Of a stretch of DNA of 24,677 nt, positions 13,001 to 20,061 are shown piece after piece; the first letter of the stretch is position 1; each line of letters opens with the position of its first letter. The DNA comes from Actinomycetes bacterium (GTDB lineage: Bacteria > Actinomycetota > Acidimicrobiia > Acidimicrobiales > Microtrichaceae), in assembly GCA_023437745.1 (NCBI GenBank), contig JAEZFI010000215.1, positions 1-24,677 of the forward strand, read 5' to 3'. The notes beneath the pieces were generated by a model. That model was not told the origin of the DNA and ran no database searches. It was given only the letters and a program-made list of their open reading frames with translations. The position numbers and the translations under genes are program-made.

Positions 13001-13696
13001 GTGCCGTCGTCTGCTGCGCCGACCCCGGTGCGCGACGGCGTGTCCATCGGCGTCGCCGTCGGCCTCGTCGGGATCGCCTTCGGCGTGCTCGCGGAGTCCG
13101 AGGGGCTCTCCGTCGCAAAGGCGTGCGCGCTCTCGCTGCTGGTCTTCACCGGTGCGTCGCAGTTCGCCGCGGTGAGCGTGCTGGGCTCGGGAGGTTCGCT
13201 CGCCGCTGCGCTCGGGTCGGCGCTCCTGCTGTCGGCCCGGAACGGGCTCTACGGGCCGGTCGTCGCTCGCTGGCTGGTCCGGGACCCGGTGCCCCGGCGG
13301 GCGCTGATGACGCAGCTCGTCATCGACGAGTCCACGGCCGTCGGCGCGGCCCAACCGACGCCCAGCGAGTCCCGCAAGGGCTTCCTCGCGGGTGGCCTCG
13401 CCGTGTACGTCTTCTGGAACCTCGGCACGCTGATCGGCGCACTGGGCGGGGCGGCGCTGGGCGACACCGACGCGTGGGGCCTCGACGCCGCCTTCCCGGC
13501 CGCGTTCGTCGCGTTGCTCGCACCCCACGTCCGGAGCCGCCCCGGGCAGGTGGCCGCCGTCACCGCCGCGGCACTGTGCGTCGCCGGGATGCCGGTGCTG
13601 CCGGCCGGCGTGCCGGTGCTGATCGCCGCACTCGGCATCGTGCCCGCCGCATGGTTGGCGCGTCGGGACGCGTCGGCGGCGGGCTCGGCCTCGTGA
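13001..13696 (+). CDS. azlC: AzlC-family branched-chain amino acid exporter, large subunit
   Basis: 231 residues from GTG 13001. VRDGVSIGVAVGLVGIAFGVL is the first membrane segment and LSLLVFTGASQFAAV is the AzlC signature. SALLLSARNGLYGPVVARW and LVIDESTAV correspond to the family's conserved loop, where many members have Arg-His in place of RNGLYG. About seven hydrophobic segments follow. AzlC with AzlD exports branched-chain amino acids or related compounds at the plasma membrane; substrates vary. The start is not strongly marked: GAAGG at 12984-12988 is 12 bases upstream, and an in-frame GTG at 13028 is an alternative. The stop overlaps the azlD start (GTGA), the usual coupling for this two-subunit transporter. 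Confidence 0.88.
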   Translation: MPSSAAPTPVRDGVSIGVAVGLVGIAFGVLAESEGLSVAKACALSLLVFTGASQFAAVSVLGSGGSLAAALGSALLLSARNGLYGPVVARWLVRDPVPRRALMTQLVIDESTAVGAAQPTPSESRKGFLAGGLAVYVFWNLGTLIGALGGAALGDTDAWGLDAAFPAAFVALLAPHVRSRPGQVAAVTAAALCVAGMPVLPAGVPVLIAALGIVPAAWLARRDASAAGSAS

Positions 13697-13992
13697 GCTG
13701 GCTCGCGATCCTCGGCCTGGCCGCAGGGGCCTACGGCTTCAAGGCCGCGGGGATCTTCGGGCTGAGCCGGGTGCCCCTCCGCGGCACGGTGCAGCGGGTG
13801 ATCCAGCTGCTCCCGGCTGCGATGCTCGCCGCCCTCGTCGTCGCCCAGACGCTGCCCACGGGCGACGACGCGGTGTCGTGGAGCCGGGTCGCCGGCGTCG
13901 CCGTCGGCTGCGTCGCCGTGTGGCGGAAGGCGCCGCTGCTGGTGGTGCTCCTCGTCAGCGCCGCCACGACCGCGCTGATCCGGCTGGCCTGA
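13693..13992 (+). CDS. azlD: AzlD-family branched-chain amino acid exporter, small subunit
   Basis: 99 residues from GTG 13693, overlapping the azlC stop by four bases. It has the AzlD layout of three to four membrane segments: WLAILGLAAGAYGFKAAG, VIQLLPAAMLAALVVAQTL and SRVAGVAVGCVAVWRKAPLL followed by VVLLVSAATTALIRL. AzlD partners AzlC in the membrane and its length is typical (about 100). The GTG start is chosen because it gives the normal N-terminus and the coupling overlap; no ATG is available. A long imperfect hairpin follows the stop by a dozen bases. Confidence 0.88.
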   Translation: MSWLAILGLAAGAYGFKAAGIFGLSRVPLRGTVQRVIQLLPAAMLAALVVAQTLPTGDDAVSWSRVAGVAVGCVAVWRKAPLLVVLLVSAATTALIRLA

Positions 13993-14003
13993 TCGACCCT
14001 CGT

Positions 14004-14059
14004 CCCCGAACCTGGCCGGATGTCGGTGCTCCGCCACCGACTTCCGGCCCAGAACGGGG
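14004..14059. repeat. Long imperfect hairpin (REP-like or terminator) downstream of azlD
   Basis: 14012-14028 pairs with 14035-14052 around a 6-base loop, giving about 16 pairs with one T/T mismatch and one bulge. An outer CCCCG (14004-14008) pairs with CGGGG (14055-14059) across a small internal loop. There is no U tract. It may end azlCD transcription or stabilise the message, or be one copy of an interspersed intergenic repeat. Confidence 0.6.
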
Positions 14060-14091
14060 CAGGTTGACCGCTCCGTGTCATCGGCCGATGC

Positions 14092-14097
14092 GAGGAT
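14092..14097 (+). promoter_or_regulatory. Leaderless -10-like box (GAGGAT) of the O-acetyltransferase gene
   Basis: GAGGAT is followed by exactly 6 bases and ATG 14104. It shares the A and T positions of the leaderless boxes found elsewhere in the window, with G at the first position as at 9822 and 11512. Confidence 0.45.
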
Positions 14098-14103
14098 GCG
14101 CCG

Positions 14104-14694
14104 ATGGACGACGTCCGCAGCCTCGACGACCCAGACGACGGGCGGAGCCAGCGCGAGCGCATGCTCGCCGGTGACCTGTACCAGGCGTGGGAACCGTCGC
14201 TCGAGGAGGACCGCCGGATCTGCCGGACCCGCACCGACGTGTACGACCGATCGGGCCACCTCTCGGCGGAGGAGCGCCTCGGCCTCCTCCGCGGGATGCT
14301 CGGCGCCGTGGGCGACGGCTGCGAGATCGTCCCGCCGTTCCGCTGCGACTACGGGACCTACATCACGATCGGCGAGCGATCGTTCGTCAACACCGGCGCC
14401 ATCATGCTGGACTGCGCGCCCATCACCATCGGCTCGGAGGTGCTCCTCGCCGGCGGCGTCCAGCTCCTCGCCGCCACCCACCCGCTCGACGCGGCAACCC
14501 GACGAGCCGGCTGGGAGCTGGCACTCCCCATCACGATCGGCGACGGCGCGTGGCTCGGCGGCGGGGTGATCGTGTGCCCGGGCGTGACGATCGGCGAGAA
14601 CACCGTCGTCGGCGCGGGCAGCGTCGTGGTGAAGGAACTCCCCGCAGGCGTCCTCGCGGTCGGCAACCCCGCGCGCATCGTGCGGGAGCTCTGA
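14104..14694 (+). CDS. Maltose/galactoside-type sugar O-acetyltransferase (left-handed beta-helix, hexapeptide repeat)
   Basis: 196 residues from ATG 14104. RERMLAGDLYQAWEPSLEEDR is the Mac-domain N-terminus of the maltose/galactoside acetyltransferase group. Hexapeptide repeats follow (ITIGERSFVNTGAIMLD, ITIGSEVLLAGGVQL, ITIGDGAWLGGGVIV and VTIGENTVVGAGS), and His126 in AATHPLD is the catalytic base. VGNPARIVREL is the standard C-terminus. These trimers transfer acetyl from acetyl-CoA to a sugar hydroxyl; nodulation- and xenobiotic-type acceptors are also known, so the acceptor is open. It starts about 110 bases after azlD and probably has its own leaderless promoter. Confidence 0.92.
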   Translation: MDDVRSLDDPDDGRSQRERMLAGDLYQAWEPSLEEDRRICRTRTDVYDRSGHLSAEERLGLLRGMLGAVGDGCEIVPPFRCDYGTYITIGERSFVNTGAIMLDCAPITIGSEVLLAGGVQLLAATHPLDAATRRAGWELALPITIGDGAWLGGGVIVCPGVTIGENTVVGAGSVVVKELPAGVLAVGNPARIVREL

Positions 14695-14714
14695 GCCCGC
14701 CAGCCGACGCGGGC
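14695..14714. terminator. Hairpin between convergent O-acetyltransferase and DUF1697 genes
   Basis: GCCCGC (14695-14700) pairs with GCGGGC (14709-14714) around an 8-base loop in a 25-base gap. The flanking stop triplets TGA (14692-14694) and TCA (14720-14722) can extend the stem past a five-base bulge. It is GC-rich without a T run, a plausible bidirectional terminator for such a genome. Confidence 0.5.
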
Positions 14715-14719
14715 GACGC

Positions 14720-15268
14720 TCAGCCCTCGCCGTACTTCGCCAGCAGGCGGTGCACCGTCGCGATGTTCCGCGAGGTCGACGGCTGACCGATGGCCTTGTT
14801 CATCGCCGCCGGCTTCACCTCCGACTCGGAGATCTTTCCGTGGCGCCACCAGTAGAGCTCCCGCCCGATGGCCTCGAACCTGTCGCCGTCGGTCTCGATC
14901 GCCGCGAGCGCCGCCCGCTCCGCCTTGGTGAACGGACGCCGGGCGAACGCCACCGAGACCTTGTGGTCCTCGGCGGGCTCGTCGCCCCAGGGCTTCGTGG
15001 CGCCGATCTCGGCCAGCTCGGGCAGCGTCCGGATGAACGTGTCCACCTGCCAACCCAACTGCTCGACCAGGTGCGCCTCGACCCGACCCTCCAGCGCGTC
15101 ACGGTCCTCGTCACCGGCGACGAAGCGCACGTTCCCGCTGTTGATCACCGTCTCGACCCCCTCGAGGCCCAGCGCTTCGAAGAGCTCGCGCAGGCGCGCC
15201 ATCTTCACCTGGTTCGGCCCGACGTTGACCGCACGGAGGAAGGCGACGTACTCGGTCACGGCCGCCAT
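14720..15268 (-). CDS. DUF1697 (COG3797) family protein
   Basis: 182 residues from ATG 15268. YVAFLRAVNVGPNQVKMARLRE is the DUF1697 N-terminal signature (usually ALLRGINVGG...KVKMAELR). VINSGNVRF and the central strand-helix region follow, and KYWWRHGK-like LYWWRHGKISESEV with AMNKAIGQPSTSRNIATVHRL is the conserved C-terminal motif (usually LGTPATTRNWNTV). The family is widespread in soil bacteria as a ferredoxin-like tandem fold of unknown function. It is probably cytoplasmic, with no membrane segment. It may be co-transcribed with the small membrane protein gene 30 bases upstream. A leaderless -10 is not evident. Confidence 0.88.
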   Translation of the reverse strand: MAAVTEYVAFLRAVNVGPNQVKMARLRELFEALGLEGVETVINSGNVRFVAGDEDRDALEGRVEAHLVEQLGWQVDTFIRTLPELAEIGATKPWGDEPAEDHKVSVAFARRPFTKAERAALAAIETDGDRFEAIGRELYWWRHGKISESEVKPAAMNKAIGQPSTSRNIATVHRLLAKYGEG

Positions 15269-15298
15269 CGTGGCACGGCCCGGCCGCGGCCCGTCGCG

Positions 15299-15799
15299 TC
15301 AGCGCGCTCGGCGCGGCACCCGGGCGACGACCTCGCCGCCGGCGGCCAGCAGCAGCATCACCATCGCGACGAGCACCGGGCGGGACCGCACGGGACCCCG
15401 GCCCGCCGGCACACGGAGGCCGACACGGCGCAGCGTCCCACGCCGTGCGTGCACGGCCTGCGCGTGGAGGATCCGGTGGGTGATCGACCAACCGGACCGG
15501 AACGACGGCCGCGCCATCAGCGCCGGCACCGCCCTGGCCACCGTGCGCTCCACCGCACCCCGGCCCGGGAGCCCCGCGAGCCCCCGCCGCCGTGCCGCAC
15601 GGCGCACCGCCCGTGCGCTGACCCATCCGCTCAGCCGCCGCACGCCGTCGGACTCGGGGAGGTGCGACGTCGCCGCCACGTACCGGTCCGCGTCGCCGAG
15701 CACGGCGCAACCCCACCGCAGCACCACGGTGAGCCCGGCCGCACCGAGGACACATCCCACGAGCGCGACCGACCACACGGGTCCGGGGACGATGAGCAC
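15299..15799 (-). CDS. Hypothetical membrane protein with two terminal hydrophobic segments
   Basis: 166 residues from GTG 15799; I do not recognise a family. Residues ~4-28 (VPGPVWSVALVGCVLGAAGLTV) and ~141-156 (VLVAMVMLLLAAGG) are hydrophobic and could each span the membrane. The ~100 residues between are Arg-rich and strongly basic (RAVRRAARRRG, HARRGTLRRVG), so the loop would lie on the cytoplasmic side by the positive-inside rule, with both ends outside. A TAGCGT box 6 bases before the GTG supports the start and the reality of the gene. It is divergent from the aldo/keto reductase and shares with it a symmetrical promoter. Codon use looks normal for the window. Low-information sequence keeps confidence moderate. 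Confidence 0.6.
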   Translation of the reverse strand: MLIVPGPVWSVALVGCVLGAAGLTVVLRWGCAVLGDADRYVAATSHLPESDGVRRLSGWVSARAVRRAARRRGLAGLPGRGAVERTVARAVPALMARPSFRSGWSITHRILHAQAVHARRGTLRRVGLRVPAGRGPVRSRPVLVAMVMLLLAAGGEVVARVPRRAR

Positions 15800-15804
15800 C
15801 GCGG

Positions 15805-15832
15805 CACGCTAACCCCGGCCGTGATTAGCGTG
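15805..15832. promoter_or_regulatory. Symmetrical divergent promoter CACGCTAA...TTAGCGTG
   Basis: A perfect 8-base inverted repeat (15805-15812 and 15825-15832, 12-base spacer) places TAGCGT exactly 6 bases before GTG 15799 on the minus strand and exactly 6 bases before ATG 15838 on the plus strand. Both genes should be leaderless. The symmetry could also bind a dimeric regulator. Confidence 0.65.
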
Positions 15833-15837
15833 CGGTG

Positions 15838-16821
15838 ATGGCCGACGACGAGATCACGTTCCCCGGGTGCGAGACACCCACCGCACCGCTCGGGGTGGGC
15901 ACCTGGGCCTGGGGCGACCGCAGCACCTGGGGCATGGGCGGGTACGACACCTCGCTCGACGAGGCGGCCATCCGCGGCGCGTGGGAGGCATCCCTCTCCG
16001 CCGGCATCACCTTCTTCGACACCGCCGAGGTGTACGGCAGCGGCGAGAGCGAGCGGATCATCGGACGCCTCCTCGCTGCCGACCCCGGGCGGCGATCGTC
16101 CCTCGTCATCGCCACGAAGTTCATGCCGCTCCCCCACAAGCTGAACGTGCGATCCGCCATGCGCGAGGCACTCCTCGGCTCGATCGGGCGACTGGGGGTC
16201 GAGAAGGTGGACCTGTACCAGATCCACGGCCCCACCAGCCTCCGGGGCCACGCCGCGATGGCCGAGGCACTCGCCGCGGTCCACGCCGAAGGTCTGACCT
16301 CCGCCGTCGGCGTGTCGAACTACTCGATCCGGGAGATGGGTGCGATCCACGCCGAGCTGGCGGCGCGAGGCCTCTCCCTCGCATCCAACCAGATCGAGTT
16401 CTCGCTCCTCCGCCGGCGTCCCGAGCGCTCGGGCCTGCTCGCCGCCTGCGAGCGCCTGGGCGTGGTCCCGCTCGCCTACTCGCCCATCGGGCAGGGGCGG
16501 CTCACGGGCAAGTACTCGGCATCCAACCCGCCTCCCGGGAAGCGCGACTTCTCGGCCCACCCGATGGAGGCGGTCGACCGGATCGTCGCCGTGCTCCGGA
16601 GCCTCGGCGACGCCCACGGCCACACACCGAGCCAGGTCGCCCTCCGCTGGATCATCCAGAAGGGCGCAGTGCCGATCGCGGGCGCCAAGAACGCCTCGCA
16701 GGCGGAGCAGAACGCCGGTGCGCTCGGCTGGACGCTGTCGTCCGACGACATGGACCGCCTCGACGCGGCCGCCCTCGACGAGCAGACGTCGCTGAAGCAC
16801 CGCATCTGGCAGCACGGCTGA
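15838..16821 (+). CDS. Aldo/keto reductase
   Basis: 327 residues from ATG 15838. All four catalytic residues of the NADPH-dependent AKR (beta/alpha)8 barrel are present: Asp61 and Tyr66 in FDTAEVYG, Lys94 in ATKF, and His130 in YQIHG. VGVSNYS, SNQIEFSLL, PLAYSPIGQGRLTGKY and VPIAGAKNASQAEQN (cofactor phosphate region) follow in order, as in the plant/bacterial auxin-induced-protein-like AKR group. It reduces aldehydes or ketones, or oxidises sugars, in the cytoplasm; the substrate is open. A GTG directly before the ATG (15835) is possible, but the ATG has the 6-base spacing to TAGCGT. The stop codon lies inside a perfect 15-base tandem duplication. Confidence 0.92.
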   Translation: MADDEITFPGCETPTAPLGVGTWAWGDRSTWGMGGYDTSLDEAAIRGAWEASLSAGITFFDTAEVYGSGESERIIGRLLAADPGRRSSLVIATKFMPLPHKLNVRSAMREALLGSIGRLGVEKVDLYQIHGPTSLRGHAAMAEALAAVHAEGLTSAVGVSNYSIREMGAIHAELAARGLSLASNQIEFSLLRRRPERSGLLAACERLGVVPLAYSPIGQGRLTGKYSASNPPPGKRDFSAHPMEAVDRIVAVLRSLGDAHGHTPSQVALRWIIQKGAVPIAGAKNASQAEQNAGALGWTLSSDDMDRLDAAALDEQTSLKHRIWQHG

Positions 16822-16837
16822 GGGCAGCACGGCTGAG
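16808..16837. repeat. Perfect 2 x 15-bp tandem duplication across the AKR stop codon
   Basis: The 15-mer GGCAGCACGGCTGAG occurs at 16808-16822 and again at 16823-16837 without mismatch. It carries the last codons and TGA of the aldo/keto reductase. The second copy restores the same ending in frame, so the duplication is silent for the protein. Confidence 0.9.
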
Positions 16838-16866
16838 GTCGGTCCGGCCCGACTCGCCGGCTCGCG

Positions 16867-17859
16867 TCACCAGCTGGCGTGCGTCAGGTGAGGCACCCGC
16901 TCCCGGAGGTCGACCGCCGGGTCGAACGCATCGACCGCGGCCTGGATGATCTCCGGCGCCAGCCACTGCTTGTGCGGCTGCGGGCCGTGCACCCCGGCGT
17001 CGAACAGCCAGCCGCGCTCCACCGCCCGGCGGAGGTGCCGACGCGCGATGCGGGGGGACACCTCGAAGGCATCGACCACGTCGTCCACCGTGATCATCGG
17101 GCGGCGACGCACCAGGTCCACGAGGTCGCAGGCCCGCTCGCGGCCCGGTCCGTCGGCCTCGGCGCGGTAGCGCTCGGCCAACTCGTCGATCCGCCGCACC
17201 GCGTCCTCCATGCGCCGGACCCCGTCCGCCATCGCCCGCAGCAGGGCATCGGCGTCGTCGTCCGGCGCGGAGCTCCGGGGATCGGCCCGCACGGCGTCGG
17301 CCAGCGCCGGGCTCAGCACGACCGGCACGCCGTCGGGGAGCCCCAGTGCCGGCCCGGTGCCCGCCAGCATCGCCCGACCGGTGATGCCGCTGCGATGCCC
17401 GTAGGGCCGGTCCCGGATCACGTCGCCGGCCTTCCTCGCGAGGTCGGCCAGCGCGGTCGGGGCACCCGTCAGCGCCTCCCGGATCAGCCCGTCGGCCACG
17501 CCGACCTCGCCGGGACCGGGCGGGTGGTTGATCGTGCCCATGAGGGCCTCGCCCAGCGTGGGGCCCTCGTCGAGCCCGACGCTCGCCGTCGACTCGACCG
17601 CGACGAACAGCTCCACCGGGAGGTCGATGCGACCGGACCACGTGTCGGCGAGCTGCTGGACGGACAGGCGGACCGCATCGGCCGCCACGTCCAGCCCCGA
17701 CGGCTCGTCCTGCACGGCGAGGTCGCGGATCGGCAGGACGAGCGCCAGGGGGCGCCGACGGGTCGGACCCCTGAGCACGAGCGCGCTCAACAGGACCCCC
17801 GTGAGGATCAGGCCGGGCACGGCCGTGAACAGCAGCAGCGTCACCCCGCTCGAGTCCAC
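16867..17859 (-). CDS. Unrecognised membrane-anchored protein with C-terminal winged helix-turn-helix
   Basis: 330 residues from GTG 17859. Residues 7-29 (TLLLFTAVPGLILTGVLLSALV) are one membrane segment followed by RGPTRRRP, which puts the rest in the cytoplasm. Residues ~40-200 are an unrecognised alpha/beta region, and 204-236 are a charged helix of coiled-coil type. Residues ~245-290 read as a winged helix (RRRPMITVDDVVDAFEVSPRIARRHLRRAVERGWL). A membrane-tethered DNA-binding or protein-binding wHTH is therefore plausible, but the target is unknown. The start is fixed by GGGGAGGAA at 17866-17874, six bases before the GTG. The longer in-frame reading to 17943 overlaps the alpha-galactosidase. 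It lies 29 bases behind that gene and is probably co-transcribed. Confidence 0.7.
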   Translation of the reverse strand: MDSSGVTLLLFTAVPGLILTGVLLSALVLRGPTRRRPLALVLPIRDLAVQDEPSGLDVAADAVRLSVQQLADTWSGRIDLPVELFVAVESTASVGLDEGPTLGEALMGTINHPPGPGEVGVADGLIREALTGAPTALADLARKAGDVIRDRPYGHRSGITGRAMLAGTGPALGLPDGVPVVLSPALADAVRADPRSSAPDDDADALLRAMADGVRRMEDAVRRIDELAERYRAEADGPGRERACDLVDLVRRRPMITVDDVVDAFEVSPRIARRHLRRAVERGWLFDAGVHGPQPHKQWLAPEIIQAAVDAFDPAVDLRERVPHLTHASW

Positions 17860-17865
17860 GGCGGG

Positions 17866-17874
17866 TTCCTCCCC
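17866..17874 (-). promoter_or_regulatory. Ribosome binding site fixing the start of the membrane wHTH gene
   Basis: GGGGAGGAA on the minus strand, six bases before GTG 17859, is one of the strongest Shine-Dalgarno sequences in the window. It sits in the 29-base gap behind the alpha-galactosidase stop, as expected for an internal operon gene. Confidence 0.7.
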
Positions 17875-17888
17875 GCAGGGCGGCGATG

Positions 17889-19979
17889 TCAGAACCGGCT
17901 GATCGTCCAGATCGCCGCCGTCGCCGCCTCGGGGAGCGGCCACTCGAGGCCGTCCGACATCAACGAGTCGCCCGAACGCTCTTCGGGCGACGGCGCGCCC
18001 GCCGACGACAGGTCGATGCGGGACACTGCGTACCGGGCGGCCGGATCGAGCCCGGCGAGCACCACCGGCGACGGGTCCGTCGCCGGCGCCTCCAACTGGT
18101 AGCCGAGGACGACGGCCCGCCCGTCGTCCGCACCCGTGAACATGAGGGCCGCCCGGTCACCGTCCAGCGGCGAGATCAGCCGGTGGAGGTCACCCGTCTG
18201 CAGGACCTCACGGTGCTCCCCGTACAGGGTCGCCGCGCGCCGGCACACGGCGCGCTCCTCGTCGCTGAGCCCCGCCGTGTCGAGGTCGAACCCGAAGCGC
18301 CCGCCCATGGCGACGGCACACCCCAGCTCGACCGACCGCCCACCCCAGCGGGTCACGTGCGCGCCGATCACCTTGGCCGGCAGGTAGTGCGACGCCGCCC
18401 ACTGCATCCGGACCCGGTCGATCGGATCCGTGTTGTCGGACAGCCACACCTCGTGGAACCACCGGAGCGAGGCCAGGTCGACCCGGCCGCCACCCGAGGC
18501 GCACAGCATCAGCTCCACGTCGGGCCACCGCTCCGCCACGCGACGCATGACCTCCTCGGTGGCCCGCGCCAACTCGTTCCAGTACGACGCCTGTCGATCG
18601 GGCGGGAGGGCGGCGGAGGCGGGCTCGCTCACGTCGCGGTTGGCGTCCCACTTCAGGTAGCTGATGCCCGGGTGCTCGGTGAGGATCCGGTCCACGGTGT
18701 CGACCACGAAGTCGCGGACCTCCGGACGGCACAGGTCGAGCACCAGCTGCTGCCGCTCCTCCCTTCGGTCCCGATCGCGCTCGTGGACGACCCAGTCGGG
18801 ATGCGTCTCGTAGAGCTCCGACGCAGCGTTGACCATCTCGGGCTCGACCCACAGGCCGAACCGCAGGCCACGCTCGGCGGCACCGTCCGTGAGCGCGCCG
18901 ATCCCGTCGGGCAGCTTCTTCCGGTCGACCACCCAGTCGCCCAGACCCGCCGTGTCGTCGTCGCGGGGGTGTCGGTCGCCGAACCAGCCGTCGTCCAGCA
19001 GGAAGAGGTCGGCCCCGAGGTCCGCTGCGTCGTCCATCATCGCCAGCAGCTTCGACTGGTCGAAGCCGAAGAACGTGGCCTCCCAGTTGTTGGCGACCAC
19101 GGCGCGGGGCCGGTCGCCGTCGCGGACGGCGTGGCCGCGAACCCAGCGGTGGAGGCGGTGCGTGAGCGGCCGGCGACCGGCGTCGGACCAGGCCCACACC
19201 ATGCGCGGCGTCACGTGGACGGCCCCGGGGTCGAGCACCAGCTCGGCGCCCACCGGGTTGGCCCCGCACCAGGCGCTCACCGTGTCCATCGGATTGCCAC
19301 GCTCGAACGCCATCCGCACGTTGCCGCCCCAGGCGAGCGCGCCCGCCAGCACCCGCCCCTCGGTCTCGGTCGACGGCCCGCCCACCGACAGCAGGAAGAA
19401 CGGCTGGCGCTGGAGGCTCGGGCGGATGCCGCCGTACGACTCGAGGGACAGCGTGCCCGGGGTGAGGCGCTGCTCGTGCGTGCCCCACTCGGCCGCCCAG
19501 CCACCGGCGTGGTGGGTCAGCCAGACCTCCGTGCCCCACCACGCGGGGACCGCCGCAGCGACCTCGTGGAGGACGACGGGACCGGCCTGGTCGTTGCGGA
19601 TCTCGACCCACTGCTCGGCGACCGCGTCGGTGCTCCAGGTCCGATGGGCGAGGGTGACGGCCAGCGGTTCGACGGGGTCGACGAGGTGGATCCTCACCAC
19701 CTCACCGTCGTCGTGGGACTCCCGTTCGTGGCAGTCGTAGCGGAGGCGGGTGATGGTCGACCCGTCGTGATGGGTGACCCGCAGCCCGGGCGACCTCGTG
19801 CTGGACTCGCCCCACGTCGGGTAGGCGAGCGGGAACACCCCCACGGGGAGTCCCGCCCGATCGGGTGGCGTCGGACCGAACCCGATCTGGTGCAACCGGC
19901 CGTCGTCGCCGACCTCGAACCGGTAGCCGCCGTGCCCGACGGCCACCACGATCGCCTCCGCCCCACTCGTCCCGCTCAT
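17889..19979 (-). CDS. Alpha-galactosidase, glycoside hydrolase family 36
   Basis: 696 residues from ATG 19979. The GH36 order is complete: an N-terminal beta-sandwich (to about 290), then the barrel with NNWEATFFGFDQSKL, FLLDDGWFGDR (327-336), FGLWVEPEMVN, YLKWDANRD with the nucleophile Asp445, CASGGGRVDLASL, and SDNTDPIDR with the acid/base Asp515, and a C-terminal beta domain. It hydrolyses terminal alpha-1,6-galactosides such as raffinose and melibiose by a retaining mechanism. No signal peptide is seen, so it would need an imported substrate, yet no sugar transporter or LacI-type regulator is adjacent. AGAGGGGAG at 19985-19993 sets the start. The downstream gene is a membrane wHTH protein; pirin is divergent. 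Confidence 0.93.
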   Translation of the reverse strand: MSGTSGAEAIVVAVGHGGYRFEVGDDGRLHQIGFGPTPPDRAGLPVGVFPLAYPTWGESSTRSPGLRVTHHDGSTITRLRYDCHERESHDDGEVVRIHLVDPVEPLAVTLAHRTWSTDAVAEQWVEIRNDQAGPVVLHEVAAAVPAWWGTEVWLTHHAGGWAAEWGTHEQRLTPGTLSLESYGGIRPSLQRQPFFLLSVGGPSTETEGRVLAGALAWGGNVRMAFERGNPMDTVSAWCGANPVGAELVLDPGAVHVTPRMVWAWSDAGRRPLTHRLHRWVRGHAVRDGDRPRAVVANNWEATFFGFDQSKLLAMMDDAADLGADLFLLDDGWFGDRHPRDDDTAGLGDWVVDRKKLPDGIGALTDGAAERGLRFGLWVEPEMVNAASELYETHPDWVVHERDRDRREERQQLVLDLCRPEVRDFVVDTVDRILTEHPGISYLKWDANRDVSEPASAALPPDRQASYWNELARATEEVMRRVAERWPDVELMLCASGGGRVDLASLRWFHEVWLSDNTDPIDRVRMQWAASHYLPAKVIGAHVTRWGGRSVELGCAVAMGGRFGFDLDTAGLSDEERAVCRRAATLYGEHREVLQTGDLHRLISPLDGDRAALMFTGADDGRAVVLGYQLEAPATDPSPVVLAGLDPAARYAVSRIDLSSAGAPSPEERSGDSLMSDGLEWPLPEAATAAIWTISRF

Positions 19980-19984
19980 TCCAG

Positions 19985-20010
19985 CTCCCCTCTGATCGGG
20001 CCGGAGCGTA
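19985..20010 (-). promoter_or_regulatory. Promoter -10 (TACGCT) and ribosome site of the alpha-galactosidase gene
   Basis: TACGCT (20010-20005) lies 25 bases before ATG 19979, and AGAGGGGAG (19993-19985) five bases before it, giving a short-leader message. TTCGGT 17 bases upstream of the -10 is a weak -35 candidate. Confidence 0.5.
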
Positions 20011-20049
20011 GGACGTCGAGGCCACGGACCGAACCGCCCGCATGACACA

Positions 20050-20055
20050 TAGCGT
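20050..20055 (+). promoter_or_regulatory. Leaderless -10 box (TAGCGT) of the pirin gene
   Basis: TAGCGT followed by exactly 6 bases and GTG 20062. It is the same hexamer and spacing as both sides of the 15805-15832 divergent promoter. Confidence 0.65.
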
Positions 20056-20061
20056 GAGGGG

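Noticed and set aside
16838..16866. Hairpin GTCGG...CCGAC as terminator after the aldo/keto reductase
   Set aside because: Only five pairs with a six-base loop and no T tract; chance in such GC-rich DNA.
17886..20045. 719-residue plus-strand open frame opposite the alpha-galactosidase
   Set aside because: The minus strand carries every GH36 motif including both catalytic aspartates; the plus frame is Arg/Val/His-rich noise.
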